A stretch of DNA of 64,000 bases from NCBI GenBank assembly GCA_942492735.1, contig OW818648.1, forward strand, positions 558,001 to 622,000, read 5' to 3'. Shown here piece after piece: positions 53,392-62,085 of this stretch. The stretch is from Sporobacter sp942492735. Lineage in GTDB: Bacteria; Bacillota; Clostridia; Oscillospirales; Oscillospiraceae. How positions within the stretch are numbered: the stretch's first letter is position 1; the number at the start of each line of letters is the position of its first letter. The position numbers and the translations under genes are program-made. Below the pieces are notes generated by a model. It searched no databases. It worked only from the letters and a program-made list of their open reading frames with translations, and was not told where the DNA came from.

Positions 53392-53785
53392 AAATGAATA
53401 ATAACCATTTAAAAGCTGTGATGAAGAGGGTCGGAATCCTTTGTTATCAGAGAGCCGGTAAAGGAACCTTTGGTTCCTATGGTGTGAGCCGGCGGCATAG
53501 GAGACCAATGACTTGTCCCTTCTGAGCCGGAGTGCAGAAGAAATGAATATTTGCCATCGGCAAATATTCCGAATGGAATGTACTTGAATATTCCGAATGG
53601 AATATTCTTGAATATTCCTATGTAGAGCCCCCCGCAGACGCTGCGTTAAAGCCGTGGGCTTGTATGAGTCCAAGAGTGGTCAAGGTCTTTTCCGCGCAAG
53701 CGCAAAAAAGACTTGGCAATTTGAGTGGTACCGCGGGTCTTTTATAACCCGTCTCAAAGTAAAGCTTTGGGACGGGTTTTTACGT
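53392..53785 (+). promoter_or_regulatory. T-box riboswitch 2, predicted specifier GTC (Val)
   Basis: The core TTTGAGTGGTACCGCGGG (53720-53737) and the following region match T-box 1 closely (GTGGTCAAGGTCTTTTCCGCG is shared in large part). Stem I has GAAG/CTTC at the base, AGAGAGCCGG and GGTGTGAGCCGG. The base-aligned position of the T-box 1 specifier is GTC at 53515-53517, followed by C rather than the usual A, so the call is less sure. The terminator CCCGTCTCAAAG with CTTTGGGACGGG (53748-53776) ends in TTTTT. A repeat-rich 50-base stretch lies 3' of stem I. Confidence 0.8.
53566..53620 (+). repeat. Two tandem 24-bp units within T-box 2
   Basis: Units ATTCCGAATGGAATGTACTTGAAT (shown as positions 53566-53589) and 53590-53613 differ at a few bases, with a partial third. 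Each contains ATTCC/GGAAT, a short palindrome. They lie between stem I and the T-box core. Confidence 0.8.
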
Positions 53786-53805
53786 CCCAGAAGGGGTAGC
53801 GAAAT

Positions 53806-56109
53806 ATGGACAAGAAAAATAGTTTGGAAATGCGTCTTTTGGAAATCGCCGAGAGAATTCGAGAACTGCGGGAGATTGAGGGGTTCACCGCCGAGAAAAT
53901 GGCGCGCGAAACAGGTGTTTCAGTCGATGAGTATCTGGCATGCGAAGCGGGCAGCTCGGATTTGAACTTCGCTTTTCTCTACCGCTGCGCTCTGGCACTG
54001 AATGTCGACATAACGGACATTATTGAGGGCTCAAGCCCCACGCTGACGTCCTATACCATTACAAGAAACGGAACCGGTCAGCGCATTGAGCAGGCGCACG
54101 GCATGGTCTATTACAACCTGGCGCATTCCTTCAAAAATCGTGTCACAGAGCCGCTTCGCGTCACCGCCATGTACAGCCCTGACGCCGAGCGCCGTGAGAT
54201 CGAGGTCACCACCCACGTCGGGCAGGAGTGCGACATCGTCCTTAAAGGCAGCCTGAAGATCAAAATCGGCGAACACACTGAGCTTCTGAACGAGGGCGAC
54301 ACCATCTATTACGACAGTTCAACGCCCCACGGTATGATCGCCGTCGGCGGGCAGGACTGCATTTTCTACGCGATCGTCATCAATCCTCCCGAGGGCTTTG
54401 TGTCAAATACTGCGTCATTAGACGCGGCCGCCAAACCCATACAGAAAGCATTCAGGACGCAGAAGGAACCTGAAACGGGCAGAGTCCACGAAAGCTTCGT
54501 CTGCCCTGTTGAAGACGAAAATGGTTGCCTCACCGATATTTCCTTCAAAAACGAGGAGCGCTTCAACTTTGCCTATGACGTGGTTGACGCCATCGCCGCA
54601 AAAAATCCGGACAAGCTCGCCATGCTGCATATTGACCGTAATAAGGTCGTACGGCGTTTTACCTTTGGCGAGATGAGTCGTCTGTCTTCTCGGGCGGCAA
54701 ACTATTACCGCTCACTCGGCATTAAAAAGGGCGACCGCGTCATGCTTGTCTTAAGACGCCATTATCAGTTCTGGATATCAGTCATCGCACTGCACAAGCT
54801 GGGCGCTGTCGTCATACCCGCAACGGACCAGCTGCTCCGCAAAGATTTCGAGTACCGATTTAAGGCGGCGGGGATCAGCGCCATCGTCTGCACCGCCGTG
54901 ACAGGCGCAGCGGTCGAAGCGGAACAGGCATTCGAAGCGTGTCCTTTCGTCACCATAAAAGTCATCGCCGAAGGAACACGCGAAGGCTGGCGCTCGTTCG
55001 ACGACGAATACGAGATGTTCCGCGGCACATTTCAACGTACAGACGATACACCGTGCGGCAGCGCGCACATGCTGGCATTTTTCACCTCAGGGACGACGGG
55101 TTATCCGAAAATCGCCCTGCACAACTTCAAGTATCCGCTCGGCCACTTCGTAACGGCTCATTACTGGCAATGCGTCGACCCGAACGGCATTCATCTGACG
55201 ATATCGGATACCGGCTGGGCAAAGTCCATGTGGGGTAAACTCTACGGCCAGTGGCTCTGCGAAGCGGCGATTTTTGTTTATGATTTTGAACGCTTTGACG
55301 CCAATGATATCCTGCCGATGTTTAAAGAACACAACATCACGACGTTCTGCGCGCCGCCGACAATGTACCGCTTCATGATTAAGGAAGATCTGTCCAAATT
55401 CGATCTTTCCACAATTAAGCATGCCTCTATTGCAGGAGAGGCGCTCAATCCAGAGGTGTTCAACCAATTTAAAAAAGCCACGGGCATCTCCATCATGGAG
55501 GGCTTCGGTCAGTCGGAATCCACGGTCATGATCGGTAACTTCAGGGGCATGACGTCGAAAATCGGTTCCCTCGGCAAACCGACGCCGCTGTATCCCATCG
55601 ATCTTATTGACGGAGACGGCAATTCCGTCGGCGTCGGCGAAACGGGCGAGATTGTTATCCGGACACAACCGGGTGAAATCTGTGGTCTGTCCATCGAATA
55701 TTTCGGAGATAAGAAAGCCACCGATAACGCATGGGCTGGCGGCGTCTATCACACCGGCGACACAGCTTGGCGTGATGAGGAGGGCTACATTTGGTATGTC
55801 GGCCGCGTCGATGATCTCATCAAATCCTCCGGCTACCGCATTGGGCCGTTTGAAATTGAGAGTGTCATTATGGAGCTGCCCTACGTCCTGGAATGCGGCG
55901 TCTCACCTGTCCCGGACGAAATCCGCGGCCAGGTCGTCAAGGCGAGTATCGTTCTGACAAAAGGCACTGTTGCCAGTGATGCCCTGGCAACAGAAATTCA
56001 AGAGTATGTGAAAAAGCATACCGCTCCGTACAAATACCCACGTGTCGTTGTGTTCAAAGAAGAGCTTCCGAAAACCATCAGCGGAAAGATTCAGCGGAAC
56101 AAGCTTTAA
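53806..56109 (+). CDS. XRE-HTH/cupin/AMP-forming acyl-CoA ligase fusion, Val T-box controlled
   Basis: 767 residues, a clear paralogue of the 48304 gene along its full length. The XRE part is near residues 12-70 (IRELREIEGFTAEKMARETG), the cupin near 135-205 (VGQECDIVLKGSLKIKIGEH, GDTIYYDSSTPHGM), and the ANL ligase from about 240, with FFTSGTTGYPK near 424, SIAGEALNPEV, GFGQSE and the C-terminal Lys in KTISGKIQRNKL near 760. Differences cluster in the linker after the cupin (about 200-230) and in the substrate-pocket region (ISIMEGFGQSESTVMIGNFRG). ATG 53806 follows AAGGGG. The leader predicts control by tRNA-Val, so isobutyrate is a reasonable candidate substrate, by inference only. Confidence 0.85.
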   Translation: MDKKNSLEMRLLEIAERIRELREIEGFTAEKMARETGVSVDEYLACEAGSSDLNFAFLYRCALALNVDITDIIEGSSPTLTSYTITRNGTGQRIEQAHGMVYYNLAHSFKNRVTEPLRVTAMYSPDAERREIEVTTHVGQECDIVLKGSLKIKIGEHTELLNEGDTIYYDSSTPHGMIAVGGQDCIFYAIVINPPEGFVSNTASLDAAAKPIQKAFRTQKEPETGRVHESFVCPVEDENGCLTDISFKNEERFNFAYDVVDAIAAKNPDKLAMLHIDRNKVVRRFTFGEMSRLSSRAANYYRSLGIKKGDRVMLVLRRHYQFWISVIALHKLGAVVIPATDQLLRKDFEYRFKAAGISAIVCTAVTGAAVEAEQAFEACPFVTIKVIAEGTREGWRSFDDEYEMFRGTFQRTDDTPCGSAHMLAFFTSGTTGYPKIALHNFKYPLGHFVTAHYWQCVDPNGIHLTISDTGWAKSMWGKLYGQWLCEAAIFVYDFERFDANDILPMFKEHNITTFCAPPTMYRFMIKEDLSKFDLSTIKHASIAGEALNPEVFNQFKKATGISIMEGFGQSESTVMIGNFRGMTSKIGSLGKPTPLYPIDLIDGDGNSVGVGETGEIVIRTQPGEICGLSIEYFGDKKATDNAWAGGVYHTGDTAWRDEEGYIWYVGRVDDLIKSSGYRIGPFEIESVIMELPYVLECGVSPVPDEIRGQVVKASIVLTKGTVASDALATEIQEYVKKHTAPYKYPRVVVFKEELPKTISGKIQRNKL

Positions 56110-56170
56110 TAAGCCGGTATCTCAAAATCACTTCCGGTCTATCTGTCATTGCTATTAAATACCAGCGTTT

Positions 56171-56265
56171 TGTCATTCTGAGCCTGCGAAGAATCTCCTG
56201 GTAGACTCATATCAACGTTTCGACCATAAATTACCTGGAGATCCTTCGCTACACTCAGGATGACA
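56171..56265. repeat. Dispersed palindromic repeat, copy C (full length)
   Basis: 95 bases from TGTCATTCTGAG to CTCAGGATGACA, with inner GCGAAGAATCTCC and GGAGATCCTTCGC arms. It lies between ligase 2 and prfC and fills part of a 280-base gene-free gap. Confidence 0.8.
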
Positions 56266-56391
56266 ACGAGCGTGTAAAAGCGTTTTAATGCTTTTTTGGG
56301 TTCCATTTGACTTGTTCATATCATTTGTTGTATTATTAATAATTGCCGCTTACAGTATGAAGCAAGTATTTATCAGAGGATGTTACGCCGA

Positions 56392-57993
56392 ATGACCATA
56401 AATGAAGAAATAAAAACAGAAGTAAACCGCCGGAAAACCTTTGCGATTATCTCGCATCCGGACGCCGGAAAAACAACCATGACCGAAAAGCTGCTCCTGT
56501 ACGGCGGGGCCATACGGCTCGCGGGTACTGTCAAGGGGCGGAAAGCGAAGCAATATGCTGTTTCGGACTGGATGGAAATCGAAAAACAAAGAGGCATCTC
56601 CGTAACCTCCAGCGTATTGAACTTCGATTATAGCGGTTATCGTATCAATATACTCGATACGCCGGGCCATCAGGATTTCAGCGAGGATACCTACAGGACC
56701 CTCGTTGCTGCCGACAGCGCCGTGATGCTCATCGATGGGGCAAAGGGCGTTGAGGAACAGACAAAAAAACTGTTTCACGTTTGCAGGATGCGGGGAATAC
56801 CCATCTTTACCTTCGTCAACAAGCTGGACCGCGCCTGTAAAAACCCCCTGGCGCTCATGGAGGAGCTCGAGGAGACGCTTGGTATACGCTCCTACCCCAT
56901 GAATTGGCCTATAGGCACTGACGGCGATTTCAAAGGTGTGTATGACCGCACGACGTTCAAGATTGAGCTTTTCGAAGGCGGAAACCACGGGCAGACAGTC
57001 GCCGAGTCCGTCACCGGCAATGTGGATGACAAGCGTTTTGAGGCGCTCTTGGGCGACCATTTATATAGCAAGCTCTGCGAGGAGATTTCCCTCCTCGATA
57101 TTGCGGGTGACGAATTCGACATGGAAAAGGTCAGAAACGGTGAGCTGACGCCCATGTTCTTCGGCAGCGCCATGAACAATTTCGGTATCCGCCACTTCCT
57201 TGAGGCCTTTCTCCGCATGGCTCCCGCACCCGGCGGTCACGAACATAGCGAGGGTTATATTGCCCCAGAAGAAGAAGATTTTTCCGGCTTTGTCTTTAAA
57301 ATTCAAGCCAATATGGACAAAGCCCACCGAGACCGCATCGCCTTTATCCGCGTCTGCTCCGGTAAGTACGAAAAGGGCATGGAGGTCGGACACGCGCGAA
57401 CGAAGAAAAAGGTCCGCCTCGCTCAGTCCACGCAGTTTATGGCGCAGGAGCGCACCGCCGTCGAGGAGGCGTACGCCGGGGACATAATCGGCGTCTTCGA
57501 CCCCGGCACCTTCAAAATCGGCGACACTCTGTGCAACGGCCCAAAGCTCTTTCAGTTTGAAGGCATCCCCATGTTTCCCGCCGAGCACTTTGCCGAGGTG
57601 TCCGCGAAGGATTCCTCCAAGCGGAAGCAGTTTCAGAAGGGCATCCAACAGCTCTCCGAGGAAGGCGCTATTCAGGTGTTCAAAGATCCTCATATCGGTA
57701 TCGAGCTTTATACGCTGGGCGTCGCGGGTGAGCTGCAGTTTGAAGTCCTCGAATACAGACTGAAAAACGAATACAGCGTCGATATCCACATAAGAAGACT
57801 GCCCTACTCCATGGCGCGCTGGGTTGTTGCCGATAAGTTCTCAAAAGAAATGCTGGGTTATAATGACGCGGTTCTGGTGGAGGATCAGTATCACAGAAGT
57901 GTTGTGCTGGCAAAAAACCAGTGGACATTTAACTATATTCAGGAAAAGAATAAAGGCATCGGTTTTCTCGACATTGCGCCTCCCATTGAATAA
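56392..57993 (+). CDS. prfC: Peptide chain release factor 3
   Basis: 533 residues. FAIISHPDAGKTTMTEKLL near residue 17 is the GTPase P-loop with family specificity, QRGISVTSSV is switch I, DTPGHQDFSEDT is G3 and NKLDR is G4. The EF-G-like domains 2 and 3 follow (to the end). RF3 releases RF1/RF2 from the ribosome and helps quality control. ATG 56392 is preferred because AGAGG stands at 12 bases; ATG 56380 is too near the site. It stands alone. Confidence 0.95.
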   Translation: MTINEEIKTEVNRRKTFAIISHPDAGKTTMTEKLLLYGGAIRLAGTVKGRKAKQYAVSDWMEIEKQRGISVTSSVLNFDYSGYRINILDTPGHQDFSEDTYRTLVAADSAVMLIDGAKGVEEQTKKLFHVCRMRGIPIFTFVNKLDRACKNPLALMEELEETLGIRSYPMNWPIGTDGDFKGVYDRTTFKIELFEGGNHGQTVAESVTGNVDDKRFEALLGDHLYSKLCEEISLLDIAGDEFDMEKVRNGELTPMFFGSAMNNFGIRHFLEAFLRMAPAPGGHEHSEGYIAPEEEDFSGFVFKIQANMDKAHRDRIAFIRVCSGKYEKGMEVGHARTKKKVRLAQSTQFMAQERTAVEEAYAGDIIGVFDPGTFKIGDTLCNGPKLFQFEGIPMFPAEHFAEVSAKDSSKRKQFQKGIQQLSEEGAIQVFKDPHIGIELYTLGVAGELQFEVLEYRLKNEYSVDIHIRRLPYSMARWVVADKFSKEMLGYNDAVLVEDQYHRSVVLAKNQWTFNYIQEKNKGIGFLDIAPPIE

Positions 57994-58160
57994 CTAGATG
58001 ACGGATAGATGAAACGCACGGTTCATTAGAATCGTGTGTTTCATACGTTCTGAGCAAATATTTTTGTTAATTTTATAGATTTACGAATCTGCCGCTTGTC
58101 AACGATATGAATATTGGTTATAAATATAGTATGCTAATCCACAATGAGAGGAAGTATTTC

Positions 58161-59153
58161 ATGCTAACGAAAAAACAAAATCTATTTGAAACAATCCGAG
58201 GCGGAAAGCCCGACCGCTTTGTCAACCAGTACGAAGCGTTTGCCATCATGATGGGCACGCCCTTTAGTGCGGACAATAAAAATCCAGCCCCCGGCGAGCT
58301 CAATGTCGTCAACGCATGGGGCGTCACAAGGTCTTGGCCAGCCGGCGTGCCCGGCGCGTTCCCCGTCCACGATGCCGAGCATATCGTTATCAAGGACATC
58401 ACAAAATGGCGCGAATATGTGAAAGTTCCGAGCCTTAAATATCCGGCTTCCGCATGGGAACCGTATATTGCGGAGATGGAAAAGATCGACCGCAAGGAAT
58501 ACTTCGCAACGTCCTTTTACTCACCTGGTGTTTTTGAGCAGTGCCATTATCTATTAGAGATTGCCAACTGCCTCATTAATTTCTATGAAGAGCCCGAAGC
58601 CATGCACGAGATCATCGACATGATCACCGAATTTGAGCTTGAATACGCCGAGGGCGTCTGCAAGTATTTGAAGCCCGACGCGCTTTTCCACCACGACGAC
58701 TGGGGCTCCCAGATTTCCACGTTTATATCTCCTGACATGTTTAAGGAATTCTTCCTGCCGTCCTATAAAAAGATTTATGGCTATTACAAGTCCCACGGCG
58801 TTGAGCTCATCGTGCACCACTCTGACTCCTACGCCGCAACGCTTGTCCCCTTCATGATCGAGATGGGCATGGATATTTGGCAGGGCGTCATGCGGTCCAA
58901 CAACATTAAGGAACTGATCAAGACCTACGGCGGAAAGATCAGCTTCATGGGCGGCGTCGACAGCGCCACCGTCGACTTCCCGGGCTGGACAAAAGAAATT
59001 GTCGCCAGCGAAGTCAGGCGTACCTGTGAAGAATTCGGCAAGCTCTATTTCATCCCCGGCGCTTCCCAGGGCCTGCCCCTGAGCAATTATCCCGGTGTTT
59101 ACGAGGCAATGACCGAAGAAATCGACAACATGAGCAAGGAAATGTTCAAATAA
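58161..59153 (+). CDS. Uroporphyrinogen decarboxylase-like (MtaA/methyltransferase-type) protein
   Basis: 330 residues from ATG 58161, with GAGAGG upstream; an upstream in-frame ATG adds 18 unlikely residues. The pattern NLFETIRGGKPDRFVNQYEAF at the start, the central DDWGSQISTFISPDMF and HHSDSYAATLVPFMIEMGMDIWQ and final GASQGLPLSNYP belong to the UroD superfamily group found in anaerobes as corrinoid methyltransferases or demethylase subunits rather than heme enzymes. No corrinoid protein gene is adjacent, so the substrate is unknown. It precedes, convergently, a MoaF-like gene; these two families co-occur in some Clostridia. Confidence 0.82.
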   Translation: MLTKKQNLFETIRGGKPDRFVNQYEAFAIMMGTPFSADNKNPAPGELNVVNAWGVTRSWPAGVPGAFPVHDAEHIVIKDITKWREYVKVPSLKYPASAWEPYIAEMEKIDRKEYFATSFYSPGVFEQCHYLLEIANCLINFYEEPEAMHEIIDMITEFELEYAEGVCKYLKPDALFHHDDWGSQISTFISPDMFKEFFLPSYKKIYGYYKSHGVELIVHHSDSYAATLVPFMIEMGMDIWQGVMRSNNIKELIKTYGGKISFMGGVDSATVDFPGWTKEIVASEVRRTCEEFGKLYFIPGASQGLPLSNYPGVYEAMTEEIDNMSKEMFK

Positions 59154-59182
59154 GAAACCAGTCAAAATCAACTGAAAATGTC

Positions 59183-59211
59183 AGGCTCCCGGATTTTTAT
59201 TCCGGGAGCCT
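59183..59211 (+). terminator. Terminator between the UroD-like and MoaF-like genes
   Basis: A perfect 11-bp stem (AGGCTCCCGGA with TCCGGGAGCCT) around an eight-base loop, with TGTTATTTTC downstream. It can serve both convergent genes. Confidence 0.85.
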
Positions 59212-59246
59212 GTTATTTTCACCGATACTATAAAAGCTCTAACCCT

Positions 59247-60146
59247 CTACACCAGGTAGGGGTTCGGGTCCGTAAAAAAATGTTCGTCTACTGCCTCCGG
59301 TACGCCGTATTTGCCGATCATGACAAAAATTTCGCGGTCCTGACCATCCGTCGTCATAGTACCGAAGCCGCGGCCGACACTGTACATGCGGTTCCAGTTA
59401 TCCAAAAAGCAGAGCGTGTCGCTGCGGAAGCCGACCTTGTCGCCCAGTATCTTTTCCATGTTCTGCTCGGTGACGCTGACGAAATACATACCCTCTTTGA
59501 TCTTGACGTAGAATGCGGGTTCGTCAGACCCGGGCATCAGTTTCATGACCTCCCTGATCGCGCTGACAGAATCAGGAACCTCCGTGTCAGCCGTGTTACC
59601 CTTGGGATATGTAATGCGGTACCAGTTGGCGCTGTGATACACATGTACTGTCGCCATATTATGGCCGTAGACCCACTTGACACCCGTACCGACCACATCG
59701 TCGGTGAAACCATGACGGCGATAGTCTGTGTGTTCTTTTCCTTCTTCCTTGATATAACCAAAGGTAAAATGGCTCTCGATCAGGTACGGCCAATAGGCGT
59801 TGTCGCCTAGCGGGCAGCGCAGGAAGGTCACAAGGGCCTGTTCCCTATCAATGACCCAGGTATGGTTTTCACGCGGGGTTTTGCCTTCGATACTGTAGGT
59901 GACAAGATAGGTCCAGTCGTCGCTTTTGCGGCATTCATACGTCTCTGTTTTAAACGTACCGCCACCCATGATGCGCCACTCAACCTGCGTTTCATCGATA
60001 AAATTGAGAACAGCGTCGCCGGCGTCCTCTCCAGAGTCCATGACAAAATCAAAGCGTTTGCCGGCAAGCTCAAAGCATTTCGGAGGGCAGTATTGACCGA
60101 TAGAAAGGCCGCCCGCAATCGGCGCGTATTTTTTTACGAGGTCCAT
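59247..60146 (-). CDS. MoaF-like protein
   Basis: 299 residues from ATG 60146, with GGGAGGA upstream; the open frame extends 25 codons further without a site. The beta-rich sequence has two similar halves (for example FDFVMDSGEDAGDAV and YFVSVTEQNMEKILGDKVGF), like the tandem lipocalin-type domains of MoaF, a protein named in molybdenum cofactor clusters. Conserved WTYLVTYSIEGKTPRENHTWVID supports this. Its chemistry is unsettled. It is near a UroD-like gene rather than Moco genes here, so the name should not be taken as proof of a Moco function. Confidence 0.6.
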   Translation of the reverse strand: MDLVKKYAPIAGGLSIGQYCPPKCFELAGKRFDFVMDSGEDAGDAVLNFIDETQVEWRIMGGGTFKTETYECRKSDDWTYLVTYSIEGKTPRENHTWVIDREQALVTFLRCPLGDNAYWPYLIESHFTFGYIKEEGKEHTDYRRHGFTDDVVGTGVKWVYGHNMATVHVYHSANWYRITYPKGNTADTEVPDSVSAIREVMKLMPGSDEPAFYVKIKEGMYFVSVTEQNMEKILGDKVGFRSDTLCFLDNWNRMYSVGRGFGTMTTDGQDREIFVMIGKYGVPEAVDEHFFTDPNPYLV

Positions 60147-60257
60147 AGTTAAATCCTCCCAATTTAGTATATTTGGGCAAAGCATACCGCAATCATGTAT
60201 CAAAGTCAATCGCCTTTTCATGCCAGAGCGCAGCCCTTGACATAACAGCGCAGGAAA

Positions 60258-61286
60258 TCAGTTCTTGCCGCCTTTCGCCCAGTCCTTGTACAGACCGGCA
60301 ATTACTTGTTCGATTGGTGCTTTTTTTATTTCCACGTCCCGAACACCTTCTGCTTCAGATAATTGATTCAGTAATTCCTTGACCGGCACTCCCGCGAGGT
60401 CGACATCAAACTCAAAGCGGCCGTTACTCGAAGAGCGCAGCTTTCCGCTTCTGATGTGAGGAATACAGTCCCTTTCCATCGTAACAACGACTCTCGTCAA
60501 ATTGCCGGTTATGCCGCGCAGCGCGTTAAAGCTTCCGTCAAAGGCGATTTTTCCGGCGGAAATCATCAGTATGCGCTCAGCCATTTCCTCCAGGTCATCC
60601 ATGTCATGGCTGGTGACAACAATAGTCACGCCATTTTCTTTATTAATTATTTTGAGGAACTCAATCATCTGCCTCTTGGCCACCACGTCAAGCCCAAGCG
60701 TCGGCTCGTCGAGCAGGATGACATCCGGACTGTGCAGCAGCAGCATGGCAAGATCGGCTCTCATGCGTTGACCGAGGCTCAACTCACGCGCGAAGGTTTT
60801 TAGTAAGCCGCCGATATCTAGAAGCTCGGTAACGATTGCGAGGTTCTGCTGATACTGCGCATCGGAGATGCCCCATACAACCTTTTTCCACTCGAAGCTC
60901 TGAATGACGGGATGATCCCACCACAGTTCGGTACGGTTTCCGAACAAAATCCCCAGATGCTGCATCAACACTGTGCGCTGTTTCTGCGGCGACATGGCTA
61001 AGACGGATATAACACCGCTATTCGGCAGCAGCATGCCGCCGAGCAGCTTCATGGTCGTACTTTTGCCCGCGCCGTTTGGTCCGGCATAAGCGACAAACTC
61101 CCCCTTCTTAATCGTAAATGAGACATTATCAAGGGCCATGATTGTTTGTTTTTCAGGCTTAACAAGGTTTTTCAGCAGACCTTTGACGGTGTTATCGCGC
61201 TGCCACTGCGTAAAGGTTTTCGTAACGTTATTTAAGCTAACGGCGAAATCCGTAGGGTACATATCTGTTCGAACCTTTTGTAACAT
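60258..61286 (-). CDS. ABC-2-type exporter ATP-binding protein
   Basis: 342 residues; ATG at 61286 or at 61262 are both possible, the first having AAAGG ten bases upstream. AYAGPNGAGKSTTMKLLGG near residue 68 is Walker A, LSLGQRMRADLAMLLLH the signature, VILLDEPTLGLDVVAKRQM the Walker B, and VTSHDMDDLEE the H-loop. The C-terminal 80 residues form a regulatory domain as in drug-export ATPases. It overlaps the preceding permease gene by up to 50 bases, the strongest coupling in this operon. Together with two DUF990-type permeases it forms an exporter; the cargo is unknown. Confidence 0.88.
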   Translation of the reverse strand: MLQKVRTDMYPTDFAVSLNNVTKTFTQWQRDNTVKGLLKNLVKPEKQTIMALDNVSFTIKKGEFVAYAGPNGAGKSTTMKLLGGMLLPNSGVISVLAMSPQKQRTVLMQHLGILFGNRTELWWDHPVIQSFEWKKVVWGISDAQYQQNLAIVTELLDIGGLLKTFARELSLGQRMRADLAMLLLHSPDVILLDEPTLGLDVVAKRQMIEFLKIINKENGVTIVVTSHDMDDLEEMAERILMISAGKIAFDGSFNALRGITGNLTRVVVTMERDCIPHIRSGKLRSSSNGRFEFDVDLAGVPVKELLNQLSEAEGVRDVEIKKAPIEQVIAGLYKDWAKGGKN

Positions 61287-62085
61287 AATATTTCAATCCT
61301 TTCCTGAAAATAAATCCTGCCACGAGTGCGATGATCAGCGCATAAACAAGCGGATAGTATGCCGTCATATGCAGCGGCGGCTTCCCGAGCAGGCAGAGAG
61401 AGGGAAACCAGGCGAGCATTCCCTCAGGCAAAAAGGTCAGCAGGGGAAGCTGAATGAACAGCGGCATTCCTGATAACGGGAAGGTACTCAGCTGCCATGT
61501 GCCCTCAATCGCCGTGCTGGATATCTCCTCTGCGGCAGATGGCGCGTAAAACGCGGCGCTTGACACCAGGTATGCGCGGGCGACAATTATAACCATCGTC
61601 ACAATGATGTAGGTTATAAGTGAGAGCATCCACGAAAAGGTGACATGAAGGCCGAGCCTGTTTACCGCGGTAAATAACAAAATACAGCCTATAATGAAAT
61701 TGCTGCCTCCCGTGAAAGGCACAAAGCCGTTCGTCACAAGCTGTGTTTTAAGCGTCAGCGGCTGCATAAACAAATGCTCCAGCTGGCCGCGTCCGATGAT
61801 ACGGCTAATATGGATGTTGTTTCCCGAACCAAACAGGATGAAAATGCCTGTCGTTATTGTCGAATACGCCATCATGAATAAGACCTCGTCGACACTCATG
61901 CCGCCGATTCCGCCGAACCGAAGCGCAATCAAATAAACACCAGATACGACGGCAATATTCGATATGATGTCAGCCAATATTATCATCAGCGCAAATTTCG
62001 TATCGCGTAAAAGCCATACCAAATCCATCTTCGCTGAAATTGCAAATAAGCTTAAGAGTCGTTTCAAAGTGATTTTAGCCTCCAT
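61237..62085 (-). CDS. ABC-2-type permease (DUF990 group), subunit 2
   Basis: 282 residues with about six membrane helices (for example near 28-50 and 105-190). Sequence blocks around GGMSVDEVLFMMAYSTITTGIFILFG and GRGQLEHLFMQPLTLKTQLVTN, where the coupling helix lies, match the ABC-2 family 6 (DUF990). It overlaps the other permease by 11 bases and the ATPase downstream, so the three are one operon. Confidence 0.82.
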   Translation of the reverse strand: MEAKITLKRLLSLFAISAKMDLVWLLRDTKFALMIILADIISNIAVVSGVYLIALRFGGIGGMSVDEVLFMMAYSTITTGIFILFGSGNNIHISRIIGRGQLEHLFMQPLTLKTQLVTNGFVPFTGGSNFIIGCILLFTAVNRLGLHVTFSWMLSLITYIIVTMVIIVARAYLVSSAAFYAPSAAEEISSTAIEGTWQLSTFPLSGMPLFIQLPLLTFLPEGMLAWFPSLCLLGKPPLHMTAYYPLVYALIIALVAGFIFRKGLKYYVTKGSNRYVPYGFRR

